Below, piece after piece: positions 52,470 through 61,678 of a stretch of DNA of 64,000 bases. Source of the DNA: Phytopseudomonas flavescens (lineage in GTDB: Bacteria; Pseudomonadota; Gammaproteobacteria; Pseudomonadales; Pseudomonadaceae); contig NZ_FNDG01000007.1 of NCBI RefSeq assembly GCF_900100535.1, positions 225,911-289,910 on the forward strand. The letters are read 5' to 3'. Made by a program: the position numbers and the translations under genes. The notes under the pieces are model-generated. The model saw only the letters and a program-made list of their open reading frames with translations. It was not told the origin of the DNA and made no database searches. Positions within the stretch are counted from its first letter, which is position 1. The number at the start of each line of letters is the position of its first letter.

Positions 52470-54434
52470 TCAGAAGTCCAGCGACGCACCCAGCCAGTAG
52501 GTACGGCCATAATTGACCGTGCCGTCGTCCTCGTCGTTGAGGCGTTTGTTGCCCAGGTTGTAGACGGCCGAATTGAGCGTCAGGCTCTGCGTCAGCTTGT
52601 ACGAGCCACCGATGTCGGCAGTGGTGTAGGCGCGGGACGATTGGCCGGTCAGCGTGGCGCCATATTCCTCGCCGCTGTAGTTGCTGGCAGCCCAGGCCAG
52701 GGTTCGGTCATTGATATCCCAGTCAGCACGCAGGCTGGCCTTGCGCTTGGGCGTCAGGGACAGCGGCCGGCCCTTGTCGACGCCGCTCTTCTGCTCGGAA
52801 TCCAGGTAGGTGAAGTTACCCTTGATCGCCACGTTGGCCAGCGCCTGCCAGCTGCCGCTCACCTCCAGGCCACGGATCACCGCCTTGTCGACGTTGACCC
52901 GCTCCATCACGGTCAGGCCCTGCCACTGTTCGGTGGTGGTGACCGTGGACAGCTTGTCCTTGAAGTCGTTGTAGAACAGCGTGGCGCCGGCCGACAGGTC
53001 GTCACGGTTCGACCACATCGCGCTCAACTCGTAGTTGGTGCTGCTCTCGGGCTTGAGGTTGGAATTACCGAATTGCACGAAGCGGTTGCGGCGCACCACC
53101 GCGTAGTCGTCGATCACCGCGCGCAGTTCCGGCGCCTTGAAGCCACGGGCCACGCCACCTTTCAGCGTCCACTGGTTATCCAGGTGCCAGACGCCATAGA
53201 CGCGTGGATTGACGTGGCTGCCGTACTGCTCGTGATGATCCAGGCGCACGCCGGTGGTCAGGGCGAAATCGTCGGTGATCGACCATTCGTCTTCGGCGAA
53301 CAGGGCCTTCTGTACCACCGAGTATTCTTCGTTCTCACGCTCGCGGGAGGTGCCGCGGTTGGCCTGGTTCCAGTCGCTCAGCGTGGCTTCGTTCCACTGC
53401 ACGCCGGTGGTGGTGACGTGGTAATCGGTAGGAATCACCAGCTTGCCGTCCAGCACGCGATTGCGGATCTCCGGCTTGCGGCCGAACACGTCGGCCTGCG
53501 CTGGCGTTGCCTTGCCCTCGCGGCTGGTGGTTTCCTCGGCGAACGACAGTGTCGAATCCGCCCAGCCCCAGCGGCCTTCGTGGGTCAGCGACCAGTGATC
53601 ACGGTCGTTATCCTGCTCGCGGGTCGACCAGTTGGCGCTGAGACCATCGCCATTCTTCAGGCGCGAGGCGCCCGCTTCGAGCAGGACGTCATGGTTCTCG
53701 CTCGGCGTCAGCGCCAGGCGCGCGGTCAGGCTCTTGTTGTCGGACTTGGCGAAGCCTTCGTTGGCTTCGACGTCGTCATCGGCCTGGCGGTCGAGGTAGC
53801 TGCCCCACACCTGCAGGCCGAGCACCTCGTTGATCAGCGGGCCATTGAGGTAGAACTGGGTATTGCGGGCATTGCCCTGATCGCTGTTCGGGCGCGCCGA
53901 GTAATCGTAGGAAATGTTGCCGCCCCACTCGGGCGATACCTTGCGGGTGATGATGTTGATCACCCCGCCGATGGCATCCGAACCGTACAGTGACGACATC
54001 GGCCCGCGGACCACTTCGATGCGCTCGATGGCCGCGGCCGGCGGCACGAAGCTCTGCTCGTAGCCACGGTTGCCATTGACCCGCGAATCGCGTCCGCTCT
54101 GGCGCTTGCCGTCGACCAGGATCAGCGTGTAGTCGCCGGGCATGCCACGAATCTGGATGTCGGTCTCGTTGGCACCGCCGTTGACCACCACGCCTTCCAC
54201 GTCGCGTACCGCGTCAGCGAGGTTCTGCACCGAGCGCTTGCGCAGGTCGTCGCCGCTGATCACGGTGACCGACGCCGGGGCGTCTTCCAGGTTCTGGGCG
54301 AAGCCGGAGGCAGTGACCACCATATCGTCCAGCTCCACGGTGTCGGCATGGGCGAGGGTGCTGCCAGTGGCCAGGCAGAGCGTCGCCAGGCGGATCAGGG
54401 TGCCGACGGGGCGGCGAGGGAAGGGCGCGTGCAT
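52470..54434 (-). CDS. TonB-dependent outer-membrane receptor (CirA/PirA/FepA-like)
   Basis: This 654-residue receptor has a signal peptide (to about residue 30), the TonB box region ELDDMVVTAS, a plug with IQIRGMPGDYTLILVDGKRQ and IERIEVVRGPMSSLYGSDAIGGVINIITRK, and a barrel ending in YWLGASLDF (terminal Phe). It has no STN domain. The CirA-like plug suggests a catecholate siderophore or related ligand. AAGGAG precedes the ATG. The promoter region is only about 86 bases long before the prophage end begins. Confidence 0.92.
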   Translation of the reverse strand: MHAPFPRRPVGTLIRLATLCLATGSTLAHADTVELDDMVVTASGFAQNLEDAPASVTVISGDDLRKRSVQNLADAVRDVEGVVVNGGANETDIQIRGMPGDYTLILVDGKRQSGRDSRVNGNRGYEQSFVPPAAAIERIEVVRGPMSSLYGSDAIGGVINIITRKVSPEWGGNISYDYSARPNSDQGNARNTQFYLNGPLINEVLGLQVWGSYLDRQADDDVEANEGFAKSDNKSLTARLALTPSENHDVLLEAGASRLKNGDGLSANWSTREQDNDRDHWSLTHEGRWGWADSTLSFAEETTSREGKATPAQADVFGRKPEIRNRVLDGKLVIPTDYHVTTTGVQWNEATLSDWNQANRGTSRERENEEYSVVQKALFAEDEWSITDDFALTTGVRLDHHEQYGSHVNPRVYGVWHLDNQWTLKGGVARGFKAPELRAVIDDYAVVRRNRFVQFGNSNLKPESSTNYELSAMWSNRDDLSAGATLFYNDFKDKLSTVTTTEQWQGLTVMERVNVDKAVIRGLEVSGSWQALANVAIKGNFTYLDSEQKSGVDKGRPLSLTPKRKASLRADWDINDRTLAWAASNYSGEEYGATLTGQSSRAYTTADIGGSYKLTQSLTLNSAVYNLGNKRLNDEDDGTVNYGRTYWLGASLDF

Positions 54435-54538
54435 GGATTACTCCTTAGGAATCGTTTGCAGGCGCGAATCCTATGCATCCCTGGCAGCGAAGGTTGGACA
54501 AAGTGAGACAGCGAGGTGCGTGTAAGCGCGCGCCGGTT

Positions 54539-54613
54539 TTGGCACTGAGCTGCATTGGGATTGGCACCGCTGCCCACCACATGCCACCTAGTTTTTAGCG
54601 GGAGGTTTGGCAC
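54539..54613 (+). repeat. Three TTGGCAC motifs at the prophage end
   Basis: TTGGCAC occurs at 54539-54545, 54561-54567 and 54607-54613 in the same orientation, spaced 22 and 46 bases. They could be transposase end-binding sites like the R1-R3 sites of Mu; this is inferred from position. Confidence 0.4.
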
Positions 54614-54619
54614 CCAGCC

Positions 54620-55273
54620 TCAGGCAATGTTCTTCCAAGGATTCACCTCGAAGGTGAAGCCCTTCCATTGCCTGGACAGGTCGCCGCTGTAGTCCTCGGC
54701 CCAGTCGCTTGGCTCACCCTTGAAGCCCAGTTGCACGACCATGGCACGGCGGTCGCTCCAGGTCTTCACGTAGTACAGCCCGCAGTATCTGCGCCCTGAC
54801 TCGCGATGCGTGGCGGTGAGGAAGCGCAGGCCACCCTGGTCGGGCTTGTCCTTGACCACTTCGTCGCCCCAGAACTGGTAGTCGCATTCGGTGACCGGGC
54901 AGCCCATTAGATGGGTAAACCGAGCATTGTTCGCGGGGTTGCGGTAGACCAGCCAGGCGAACATCGAGAACCAGTTATAAGCCCCGAGCCCGAACGGTGC
55001 GTTAGCGTGCCACCAGCCACGCTTGTCGCCGATAGCACCGTCGCGGTCATTGCTCCAAAGCCACGCCCAGCCTGGCAAGGTGACCAGCAGCCAGTCCCCT
55101 GTCGCCGTAGTGAATGGCTGGCGTGTCGATTCGTTGGTACGACGCCATGGCAGTGCCAAAGGCACGACCACCAGACCTGCCACTATCAACACTGCTCGCA
55201 GCACGAGTAGGCCCAGGGTTTTTAGCACGGCGGCGCTAAGTAGGCGCCAGTTGAGTTCTAGCGCTGCGCTCAT
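54620..55273 (-). CDS. Phage-associated membrane protein of unknown function
   Basis: This 217-residue protein is the last gene of the tail cluster. The N-terminal part has one long or two short membrane segments (VLKTLGLLVLRAVLIVAGLVVVPLALPW) and the rest is rich in Trp and Tyr (GWAWLWSND, NWFSMFAWLVYRNPANN, GRRYCGLYYVKTW). It overlaps the fibre assembly gene by 4 bases. Similar proteins occur beside phage tail fibre genes; I do not know a function. A superinfection or lysis-related role is only a guess. Confidence 0.75.
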   Translation of the reverse strand: MSAALELNWRLLSAAVLKTLGLLVLRAVLIVAGLVVVPLALPWRRTNESTRQPFTTATGDWLLVTLPGWAWLWSNDRDGAIGDKRGWWHANAPFGLGAYNWFSMFAWLVYRNPANNARFTHLMGCPVTECDYQFWGDEVVKDKPDQGGLRFLTATHRESGRRYCGLYYVKTWSDRRAMVVQLGFKGEPSDWAEDYSGDLSRQWKGFTFEVNPWKNIA

Positions 55274-55848
55274 GCGACGTCCTTGGTTGGGCTGGCCGGC
55301 CATTGAATTGAATGAGGGTAAGCATCCAGTGATACACGGTTGAGTGCGACGCGGTAGCGCTTCCATGCGTCCAGCTCGACGCGTTCGGCTTCGGTGGCGT
55401 CCTCAAGATCGGCGGCATCCTGAAGTGGTGCGATACGTGCGGCGGCCTCCGCTTGCAGGCGGTTGCGTTCGAGTACGGCGGCGCTGATGAACGCGGTACG
55501 GGCCGATTCTTCGTCGAAGACCCAGATGCCGCCCTGCCATGTGTGGTGCAGGCTTGGCCGCGGCTGGGTGGTGAAGCCTTCAGGTAGCGGCCCAAGCTCG
55601 GCGTGCTCGCGAGGTTGGCCGGAGTCGGTGCTGTAGATGGTGCCGCGGTTGTCCTCGAGCAGCTCCCAGCGGGTGTGCTCGATGCGGCACGCCACGCAGC
55701 CCGCGACAGGTGCGGGCGGCTCGGCCAAGGTCGCCAGGCCCGGAACCAGCCATTTGTCGGGGTTCACGGGATCGGGATCGGCGAAGCCGGTACCGAGCAA
55801 TTCGCCGGTGTGGCCGTGGTAGTGGTAAACAACGGGTGCGGTAGTCAT
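55270..55848 (-). CDS. Tail fibre assembly protein (Tfa-like)
   Basis: This 192-residue protein has a central Trp-rich segment (PSLHHTWQGGIWVFDEESARTAFISA) and the C-terminal RVELDAWKRYRVALNRVSL...WPASP pattern of Tfa/gpU chaperones, which help fold and attach the tail fibre. ATG 55848 has GAGG upstream. The order fibre then assembly gene is standard. Confidence 0.85.
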   Translation of the reverse strand: MTTAPVVYHYHGHTGELLGTGFADPDPVNPDKWLVPGLATLAEPPAPVAGCVACRIEHTRWELLEDNRGTIYSTDSGQPREHAELGPLPEGFTTQPRPSLHHTWQGGIWVFDEESARTAFISAAVLERNRLQAEAAARIAPLQDAADLEDATEAERVELDAWKRYRVALNRVSLDAYPHSIQWPASPTKDVA

Positions 55849-55856
55849 AGGCGACC

Positions 55857-57638
55857 TCAATAGCGGATGCAGACAAGCGGGTTGATGTTGCGTGGCCGGG
55901 TAACACCGACAGAGCCCGTTACTGGTGCAATGCCGGTTGCGGCGGTGAGGGCAGTCGAAGCCGGGCCACTGATGCCACCGGCGCCGGCGCGCAGAAAGCT
56001 GGCCGTGCCGAATTCCGAATGGGTATGGCCCTGGAGGCTTTGATCCTGCCAGCTGGCCCACTCGCGGCCGGAGTCGCGGTTCGCGCCGTCATCAAAGCCG
56101 CGGCGGAATTCCCCGCGGGCATCGGGCAGCACGAGGTAAACGCCGCCAGGGCTACGGGTGCCGGTGGGGTTGCCAGGATCGGTGCAGCGGTAGCCCCAGG
56201 CTGCGGTGGCGTTGAGGGCATCCCCCACATAAATCGCCGCGTCCAGGTCTGGGTAGCCAGCACGCCAGACCGCCGCGCCGTTGGCTTTCAGGGTGCCGGG
56301 TGGGGGCGTGCGGCTGAAGGTCTCGATGAGCGTGCCCGGGGCTTCCAGCTCCAGAACGGTACGCATACCGCGGGCGCTGCCGCCGGCGAGCACGAAGCTG
56401 TTGAACGCGGCGCCGGTATTGGCGGTGCTGAGGGCGGTGTGGGAGCTCGCCAGCACCTCGCCGGCGATAGCGACCTCCCTGTTCCATGAGCCATGCATCC
56501 AACCCGCGTACCAGGCGTAATTTCCGCCATACCCGGCACTCTTGTAGGCCGTGATGGCGAGGCGTGGAATGTATGTGGTGCCACCGAAGTCGAGCCGAAT
56601 GTTGACCAGCCCGTTTTCGTGGCTCAGAAATGCCCGAACGCCCCCGCCGCCAAGTGGTGAGTGATAGCCCGTGACGAACGCCTGGGGCATGTAAAAAGCC
56701 CCTTCGTAGAAATACCAGCTCAGGTGCATTTCGAAAGGCGAGGTGTACCCGCTGATGCAGCCTTTGATGGTCAGATGCGGCATGACGGTGGAGTCAATCG
56801 GGATCTTCGTCCTGATCATCACGCCGCTTTCCTGGCCCGACTGGGTGATGTCCAGGCACTCGACGGTGAACTTGCCGGTGAGCGGTTCTGTGCGCCACTG
56901 CAGGTCGTCAGTGATGCCATAGCCCGCCAGCGTGCTGGCCTTGTTGGCTTTGGTCTCCAGCGCTGATAGCAGACCACTCACGCCGGCGAGCGGGACTCCG
57001 GTCAGCCCGCCGCCGTTACCGTGCAGCACGCCGCCAATGACCACGCCGCCGCCGTTTCTCAACACCTGCACGGCCCAGTTGCCCTGGTCGTTGACCAGGC
57101 CGAAGCCGTTGCCGTCGTGATAGACCCAGCCGCGTTGATTGATCCCAATGATCAAATTGGCTGTGCTTTCAATCGGGCCAACCATTGCTCCGCCGCTAAG
57201 CGAAAGCTTGTTAGCCAGCCCGCTAAGAATCGTCGCCGAAAAATTTGGATCGTTGCCCAGTGCGGCTGCGAACTCGTTGAGTTGGTTTAGGGCTTCGGGA
57301 GCACCGTTAACCAAACTGTTCAAGGCGTCATTAATCGCCTGTGCCAGCTGAGTTTTGGTCGCGCCGTCAGTAATTCCGTAGCCTGCCAACGTTGTTGCTT
57401 TCGTCGCCTTTCCTGAGGTGGAGTCAGCGATGAGCTTCAACACGGCCTTAAGCATTTGATCATTTTCTGCGGGTACCAAAGTGATACCTGCGCCCGCTAT
57501 CAAACTGATCAGCTCGCGCTGAACGGCATTCAGCCAGTCGGCCCGCAACAGCGTCGCAGCGACGCCGCCAGCGGCGTTACCTTCGGTGAACTCGCCATTG
57601 CCGTCGGCAGTGTTGGTGCTTTGTCCGATCTTCTGCAT
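55857..57638 (-). CDS. Phage tail fibre protein
   Basis: This 593-residue protein starts MQKIGQSTNTADGNGEFTEG, a common tail-attachment start in Mu-like and P2-like fibres. It contains repeated TKATTLAGYGITD/ASTLAGYGITDD units and ends in VTGSVGVTRPRNINPLVCIRY, the typical C-terminal tip. The region before the end (LVLPDARGEFRRGFDDG) resembles the phage collar domain. It determines host-receptor binding. The ATG overlaps the gp48-like stop codon. Confidence 0.9.
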   Translation of the reverse strand: MQKIGQSTNTADGNGEFTEGNAAGGVAATLLRADWLNAVQRELISLIAGAGITLVPAENDQMLKAVLKLIADSTSGKATKATTLAGYGITDGATKTQLAQAINDALNSLVNGAPEALNQLNEFAAALGNDPNFSATILSGLANKLSLSGGAMVGPIESTANLIIGINQRGWVYHDGNGFGLVNDQGNWAVQVLRNGGGVVIGGVLHGNGGGLTGVPLAGVSGLLSALETKANKASTLAGYGITDDLQWRTEPLTGKFTVECLDITQSGQESGVMIRTKIPIDSTVMPHLTIKGCISGYTSPFEMHLSWYFYEGAFYMPQAFVTGYHSPLGGGGVRAFLSHENGLVNIRLDFGGTTYIPRLAITAYKSAGYGGNYAWYAGWMHGSWNREVAIAGEVLASSHTALSTANTGAAFNSFVLAGGSARGMRTVLELEAPGTLIETFSRTPPPGTLKANGAAVWRAGYPDLDAAIYVGDALNATAAWGYRCTDPGNPTGTRSPGGVYLVLPDARGEFRRGFDDGANRDSGREWASWQDQSLQGHTHSEFGTASFLRAGAGGISGPASTALTAATGIAPVTGSVGVTRPRNINPLVCIRY

Positions 57639-58213
57639 CAGTTGGCTCCGTAACCAAAGATCAAGGTGGTGTGGGCCGGCGCCATGGCGCTGAGCCTGCA
57701 TTCAAGGGATTTATTGCCCCATACGCTAAGCGCTTCGCCGGCAGCGACGCGCCCGGTAACGGCGCGGAATACGGTGGTGGCTGGCGCATTGACCCGCCAG
57801 GCGCTTGTCCAGCCGTCGCCGGCAACGGGGTCACCAGCGCGCCCAAGCCCTGCGCGAAATGGCCGGTATTCCGTGATGGTGATGCTGTAGCCGAGGCTGG
57901 CGGCCAGCTGGATGTAGTAACGGCGGGATTGGCCGCCGATGCCGCGCAGCTTGGCCAGTACGGCCGCCAGGCGCTGCCCGACTGTGAGCGAGACGTAGGC
58001 AAGGCATGGATCAGGTAGTCCCAGCACGCGCTCCCAGTCGCTCAAGCCTGCCGCGTTGTCTGGCCAGATCATGTCGTTCAGACGCTCGCTGGTCAGATTG
58101 GCCTGGTCAATGCTGACGGCCTCAGCCTGAATCGATGCGCTCAGAATTGGTGCTGCGTTGTCGTAGGCTTCTGCTGGCAGAAGCGCACGCAGTTGTTCTG
58201 CTACAGCGCTCAC
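57638..58213 (-). CDS. Mu gp48-like tail protein (YmfQ/DUF2313)
   Basis: This 191-residue protein, starting at GTG 58213 inside the gp47 stop (GTGA), has the YmfQ-family pattern: LRALLPAEAYDN, LNDMIWPDNAAGLSDWERVLGLP, VLAKLRGIGGQSRRYYIQLAASLGYSITITEY. It connects baseplate and tail fibre in Mu-like phages. Confidence 0.88.
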   Translation of the reverse strand: MSAVAEQLRALLPAEAYDNAAPILSASIQAEAVSIDQANLTSERLNDMIWPDNAAGLSDWERVLGLPDPCLAYVSLTVGQRLAAVLAKLRGIGGQSRRYYIQLAASLGYSITITEYRPFRAGLGRAGDPVAGDGWTSAWRVNAPATTVFRAVTGRVAAGEALSVWGNKSLECRLSAMAPAHTTLIFGYGAN

Positions 58214-59280
58214 GCCATCACCCCGAGGGTGACTGTGCCAGGCCTGAGCCAACCCACTGCAGCCGGGTCGGTGGATGCCGCCATATTGCCTGCTGGCACT
58301 TGCACCAACCGGTCGGCCACACCCGCTAAGTTGCCCAGGATGGTTTCCACACGACTACGTTTAAGCCCTTCACCTGGCAGAAGTGCGCCTATCTCTTGCT
58401 CGAACGCCGCTTGCGCAGCTATTTGCACGTCAGTGAGCAGATAGCCGTCTTCCAGCTCGATGCTGGCGACCACGTTTACGACGGTGACGAGCGGTGCATA
58501 GACGAACACCTCGGCGGTGACAGGCCGGCTCTCGTCGATGTGTGCCGCACAGGCTTCAATAACGGCATCAGACGGAATGCCGTCACTTGCCGTGATCACC
58601 ACATCAACGGTATTGGCGCCGCGCCGCTTAGGCAGCACAGTGGCGGTGGCCACGCCATCGACCTCCAGCGCCCATCGCCGATAGTCGGCCTTGGTGCCAC
58701 CTGCAGGCGGATTACGGATGATCTCCAGCAGGCGGCTGAGCAGTGAAGCCATGCTCTCTGCATCCGTGCCGCCGATCAAGGCTTCGCTGAGTGTTGCCGT
58801 GGAGTCGATGCCCAGCGGCGGGCTGGTTAACAGCAGATTGCCCGCCAAGCCATTGAGGGCGCCGCCAGCGGTTGACGCGATGATTGGCACAACCGTTGAG
58901 CCACCGGCACCTATGGTGGCGGCTTGGGTGGTCGTCAGCAGCTCGCCGCTAACGGTGTGCTTGATGGTTGAACCAGTGAGCAGTACGGTGCCAGCCGTGC
59001 CGGTTACGGTGGCCTTGCCGATAGCCGCGACAGCGGCCTTCTGCACCAGGCCGCGAATGGAGGCGTGATGCAGCAGCTCTTCTTCGTCGGCCAGGTCTGG
59101 GAATATCTGGCGGTACAGCCAGGCCAGCTTCTGATAGATGCCTTCCACGACAGCCGCCACGGCAGCAGAGCGCACGAAGTTGTCGCTGTCGCTGCCGATA
59201 TCGGCGTCAGGTAGCTGGCTGGATATCTCGCGAAGGATTGCATCGCGGATGGTCGGATAAGTCGGCGCGGTATAGGCCAT
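58210..59280 (-). CDS. Baseplate J/gp47-like protein
   Basis: This 356-residue baseplate wedge protein has TYPTIRDAILREISSQLPDADIGSDSDNFVRSAAVA at its N terminus and the central GTDAESMASLLSRLLEIIRNPPAGGTKADYRRWALEV motif shared with Mu gp47 and P2 gpJ. Its ATG overlaps the gp46 stop. Length matches the family. Confidence 0.93.
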   Translation of the reverse strand: MAYTAPTYPTIRDAILREISSQLPDADIGSDSDNFVRSAAVAAVVEGIYQKLAWLYRQIFPDLADEEELLHHASIRGLVQKAAVAAIGKATVTGTAGTVLLTGSTIKHTVSGELLTTTQAATIGAGGSTVVPIIASTAGGALNGLAGNLLLTSPPLGIDSTATLSEALIGGTDAESMASLLSRLLEIIRNPPAGGTKADYRRWALEVDGVATATVLPKRRGANTVDVVITASDGIPSDAVIEACAAHIDESRPVTAEVFVYAPLVTVVNVVASIELEDGYLLTDVQIAAQAAFEQEIGALLPGEGLKRSRVETILGNLAGVADRLVQVPAGNMAASTDPAAVGWLRPGTVTLGVMA

Positions 59281-59630
59281 CAGATTACCTGCACATGGTG
59301 CTTGAACGTCTGGGTACGGCCACCGGCATCAGCCACTTCAATAAGAAGCAGCAGGCGACCGTTGTGTGGCTGCTCGGCGGTGACCTCAACGGAGAGCGCT
59401 CGCCCGTCATCGAGCAAGCCCTGGAGTGCATCGCGGGTGTATTGCACGGCTAGGCGGGATACCCGAGCACGGTCTTTTTCGCGGCGCAGGGTGTAGAGCA
59501 GTGAGCCCAGATCTGGATCAGCCCAATAGCTGCCCAATGGGATCATCAGTCGGAGATAGACGGCGTTCTGCAGCGAGCTGATGCGCTCGCCGGTCAAGTC
59601 GCCTGAGAGTGGGGAGATGCCTGCGTCCAT
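59280..59630 (-). CDS. Mu gp46-like baseplate protein
   Basis: This 116-residue protein contains RISSLQNAVYLRLMIPLGSYWADPDLGSLLYTLRREKD, the GP46 family signature (P2 gpW/T4 gp25-like fold). It is preceded by a 56-base gap with a hairpin, and its stop overlaps the gp47 ATG. Confidence 0.9.
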   Translation of the reverse strand: MDAGISPLSGDLTGERISSLQNAVYLRLMIPLGSYWADPDLGSLLYTLRREKDRARVSRLAVQYTRDALQGLLDDGRALSVEVTAEQPHNGRLLLLIEVADAGGRTQTFKHHVQVI

Positions 59631-59643
59631 AGGCAGGCAGAGT

Positions 59644-59663
59644 GCCCCGCGTGTGCGCGGGGC
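59644..59663 (-). repeat. GC-rich hairpin within the tail operon
   Basis: GCCCCGCG and CGCGGGGC form an 8-bp stem with a 4-base loop, just upstream of the gp46-like gene and downstream of a small orphan gene. It has no T-run. It could modulate read-through within the tail operon. Confidence 0.5.
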
Positions 59664-59686
59664 GGTGTTTCAGGAGGGTTTAAGAG

Positions 59687-59965
59687 CTACGTGAGCCGTG
59701 CCGCGATTAGTTGAAGTTCGTCTAACTGGCTTTCGTGCAAATAATCTCCAAGAGGATCGCCTTCATCCTGGGCCACCGGCGGAGTCAAGAAGGCACCACC
59801 AACTTGATTAGAGTCGCGGCCATCATTCATCAAACCTACAACCGATCCATCATCTAGTAGAGCCCAGGCGGCTACGGGCTCAAAAACTCCGCAGCTTCGT
59901 GGGTCAGAGGTATCAGCAACGTAGAACCAACCAGTGCAAGGTGTTATCTGAACAATTTTGGGCAT
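59687..59965 (-). CDS. Small orphan protein inserted between gp45 and gp46
   Basis: This 92-residue acidic protein starts MPKIVQITPCTGWFYVADTSD and has a strong AGGAGG site 5 bases before ATG 59965. I recognise no family. It reads like a protein that displays a value (AAWALLDDGSVVGLMNDG). It is flanked by gaps on both sides, in an operon that otherwise overlaps tightly, and its base composition appears less GC-rich than its neighbours. This suggests an acquired moron gene. Confidence 0.7.
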   Translation of the reverse strand: MPKIVQITPCTGWFYVADTSDPRSCGVFEPVAAWALLDDGSVVGLMNDGRDSNQVGGAFLTPPVAQDEGDPLGDYLHESQLDELQLIAARLT

Positions 59966-60005
59966 CACCACCTCCTGTCAAAGATCGCGAAACCCTATCA
60001 CAACC

Positions 60006-60554
60006 TCACTGCTGAGCGTCTGGTACCGGGGTATTGCCGTGCTTGTGCCCGTTGTACAGCTGCCGATCCTCGCTCATTGCCCGCGTACCATCGCTGATCT
60101 CGCCATCGGCCTTGACGTTACCCGTTGCCTCAACGAGCGGCGTTTCAAAGCGAACTTTGGTGCCTGCTTTAACAACCAGGGTTTCGGTCACAACCTCAAT
60201 CAGGCGCCCCCGTTTGAGGTGGATGTGGTCGCCTTCGTCGGTGTACAGCGCCACCTCCCCATCAGCCAGCTTGACCCGATACCGGCCATCCTCGCTGGCG
60301 ATCACCACGCTATGCCGAGAGTTGCCACCGACCGGAAGCACGATGTACTCGGCACCGGCCAATGGCGCGGACGTGAACCCGTAGTGCTGCATCAGCTCAC
60401 CGCTGACAGTTTCGCCAGCGAGCCCCTGCATCTGCACGCTGATCTGTGAGCCCGAATGACTGTTGCGCGCAGCAATGGCTCGGAACGCCTGGCGGACGGC
60501 AGAGCGCTCAGCCTTGGCCTGTTCGCGCATCAGTGCGGCCAGCCCCTTAGCCAT
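60006..60554 (-). CDS. Mu gp45-like baseplate assembly protein V
   Basis: This 182-residue protein has the gp45/gpV spike layout: an N-terminal OB-like part (GEYIVLPVGG-type strand AEYIVLPVGGNSRHSVVIASEDGRY), beta-repeat sequence (VALYTDEGDHIHLKRGRLIEV) and a C-terminal HKHGNTPVPDAQQ apex with His residues that may bind metal. It forms the membrane-piercing spike. Its ATG overlaps the gp44 stop. Confidence 0.92.
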   Translation of the reverse strand: MAKGLAALMREQAKAERSAVRQAFRAIAARNSHSGSQISVQMQGLAGETVSGELMQHYGFTSAPLAGAEYIVLPVGGNSRHSVVIASEDGRYRVKLADGEVALYTDEGDHIHLKRGRLIEVVTETLVVKAGTKVRFETPLVEATGNVKADGEISDGTRAMSEDRQLYNGHKHGNTPVPDAQQ

Positions 60555-61678
60555 CAGATTTCACCTGCTGCTTTGCGCATCACGAAGTCCTGTTCGGCAT
60601 TAGTTTTCTTGCCTTTTCGCTTTTTGCCCGGCCGCGCATCGAGCACCCATGTTTTGTCCTCGCGCAGGTTTAGTTCGGTGATAGCGCCCTGGCGAGTCAG
60701 GCGCAGCGTGCGAGACATCAGAAAAAAAGTGCCGTCGACCTGGTGCGGTTCGCTCTTCACGATAACGCGCTGACCAGGTGCCCAAATTTGGCCCTTGCCG
60801 TTGCGGTGGCCATGAACAACCGCGCGGATGGCAAAGCCATCCAGACGACTGTCGGCCAGCAGCTTGCGGGCGCGTGTAGTTGCCATGTCCTGGCTTTCGC
60901 TGGCGCTGTCGATCACCACCTTGGGGCGAAAGATTCCGCGCTTAGCCAAGGCCTCGTCACGCACCACTGAACTGAGGTTACTGCGGCTAGTGTCGTAACC
61001 GTCATTGTCGTATTGCCCGTGTTGGCCCAATAAGGTGATCTGGCTGTAGCGGCCCGGCATCGAGCGGCGGACGGCTAAGCGCTGCACGTTATTGCCATGG
61101 CCATCACGGCGCATGATCAATGTAGCGACCGGGGCGGCCTCATAGTCCGGGCCGCCAACAATCAGCCGGCCATCAGGTTCCATCCAGGGCCAAAGGCCGT
61201 TGGCCTCGGCCACCTGCAGCAGTGCTTCCCAAGCTGTCTGGCCTGGCTCGATCTGCACACGTCGGCTTATGCCGGTTTTGGTGGCACGGACGTCTACTTT
61301 GTCGATGCCCAACGGCTTAACCACCTGGCTGATGATGTCGCTCAATGAGGCCTCGCGTAGAGCTACGAACGGTGTCGAGCAGTCGACCAGAATGCTGGCC
61401 CGGTCGCGGCCGGTGATGCGTACGGTGTGGCCCTGGCGGGAGATGTCTTCCTCGATCTCGTCGATAACGCCAGTCAGCACGCGGTCGCCGTCGAGGGTCA
61501 GGCTGCAGGGCGCGCCCTCGGCCAGGGCGGCTGGCAAGGCGCCGCCACCTTCGGTAAACACTTCCAGCTCGAAGGCATCGCTTGGGGTCAGCAAGTCGCT
61601 TTCCACCGACCAGCCGTCCCAGTGTTCGTGGGCATGGCCGCCGATGGTTAGGCGGATGGTTTTACTTGGCGTAGACAC
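60554..61678 (-). CDS. Mu gp44-like baseplate hub protein
   Basis: This 374-residue protein starts at GTG 61678 (TIRLTIGGHAHEHWDGWSVESDLLTPSDAFELEV) with GAGGTG upstream and overlaps the gp43 gene by 17 bases. It shows the hub pattern LAEGAPCSLTLDGDRVLTGVIDEIEEDISRQGHTVRITGRD and resembles the VgrG/gp27-like half of the tail spike complex. The open frame extends upstream to 61807 but that part lies inside gp43. Confidence 0.9.
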   Translation of the reverse strand: MSTPSKTIRLTIGGHAHEHWDGWSVESDLLTPSDAFELEVFTEGGGALPAALAEGAPCSLTLDGDRVLTGVIDEIEEDISRQGHTVRITGRDRASILVDCSTPFVALREASLSDIISQVVKPLGIDKVDVRATKTGISRRVQIEPGQTAWEALLQVAEANGLWPWMEPDGRLIVGGPDYEAAPVATLIMRRDGHGNNVQRLAVRRSMPGRYSQITLLGQHGQYDNDGYDTSRSNLSSVVRDEALAKRGIFRPKVVIDSASESQDMATTRARKLLADSRLDGFAIRAVVHGHRNGKGQIWAPGQRVIVKSEPHQVDGTFFLMSRTLRLTRQGAITELNLREDKTWVLDARPGKKRKGKKTNAEQDFVMRKAAGEI

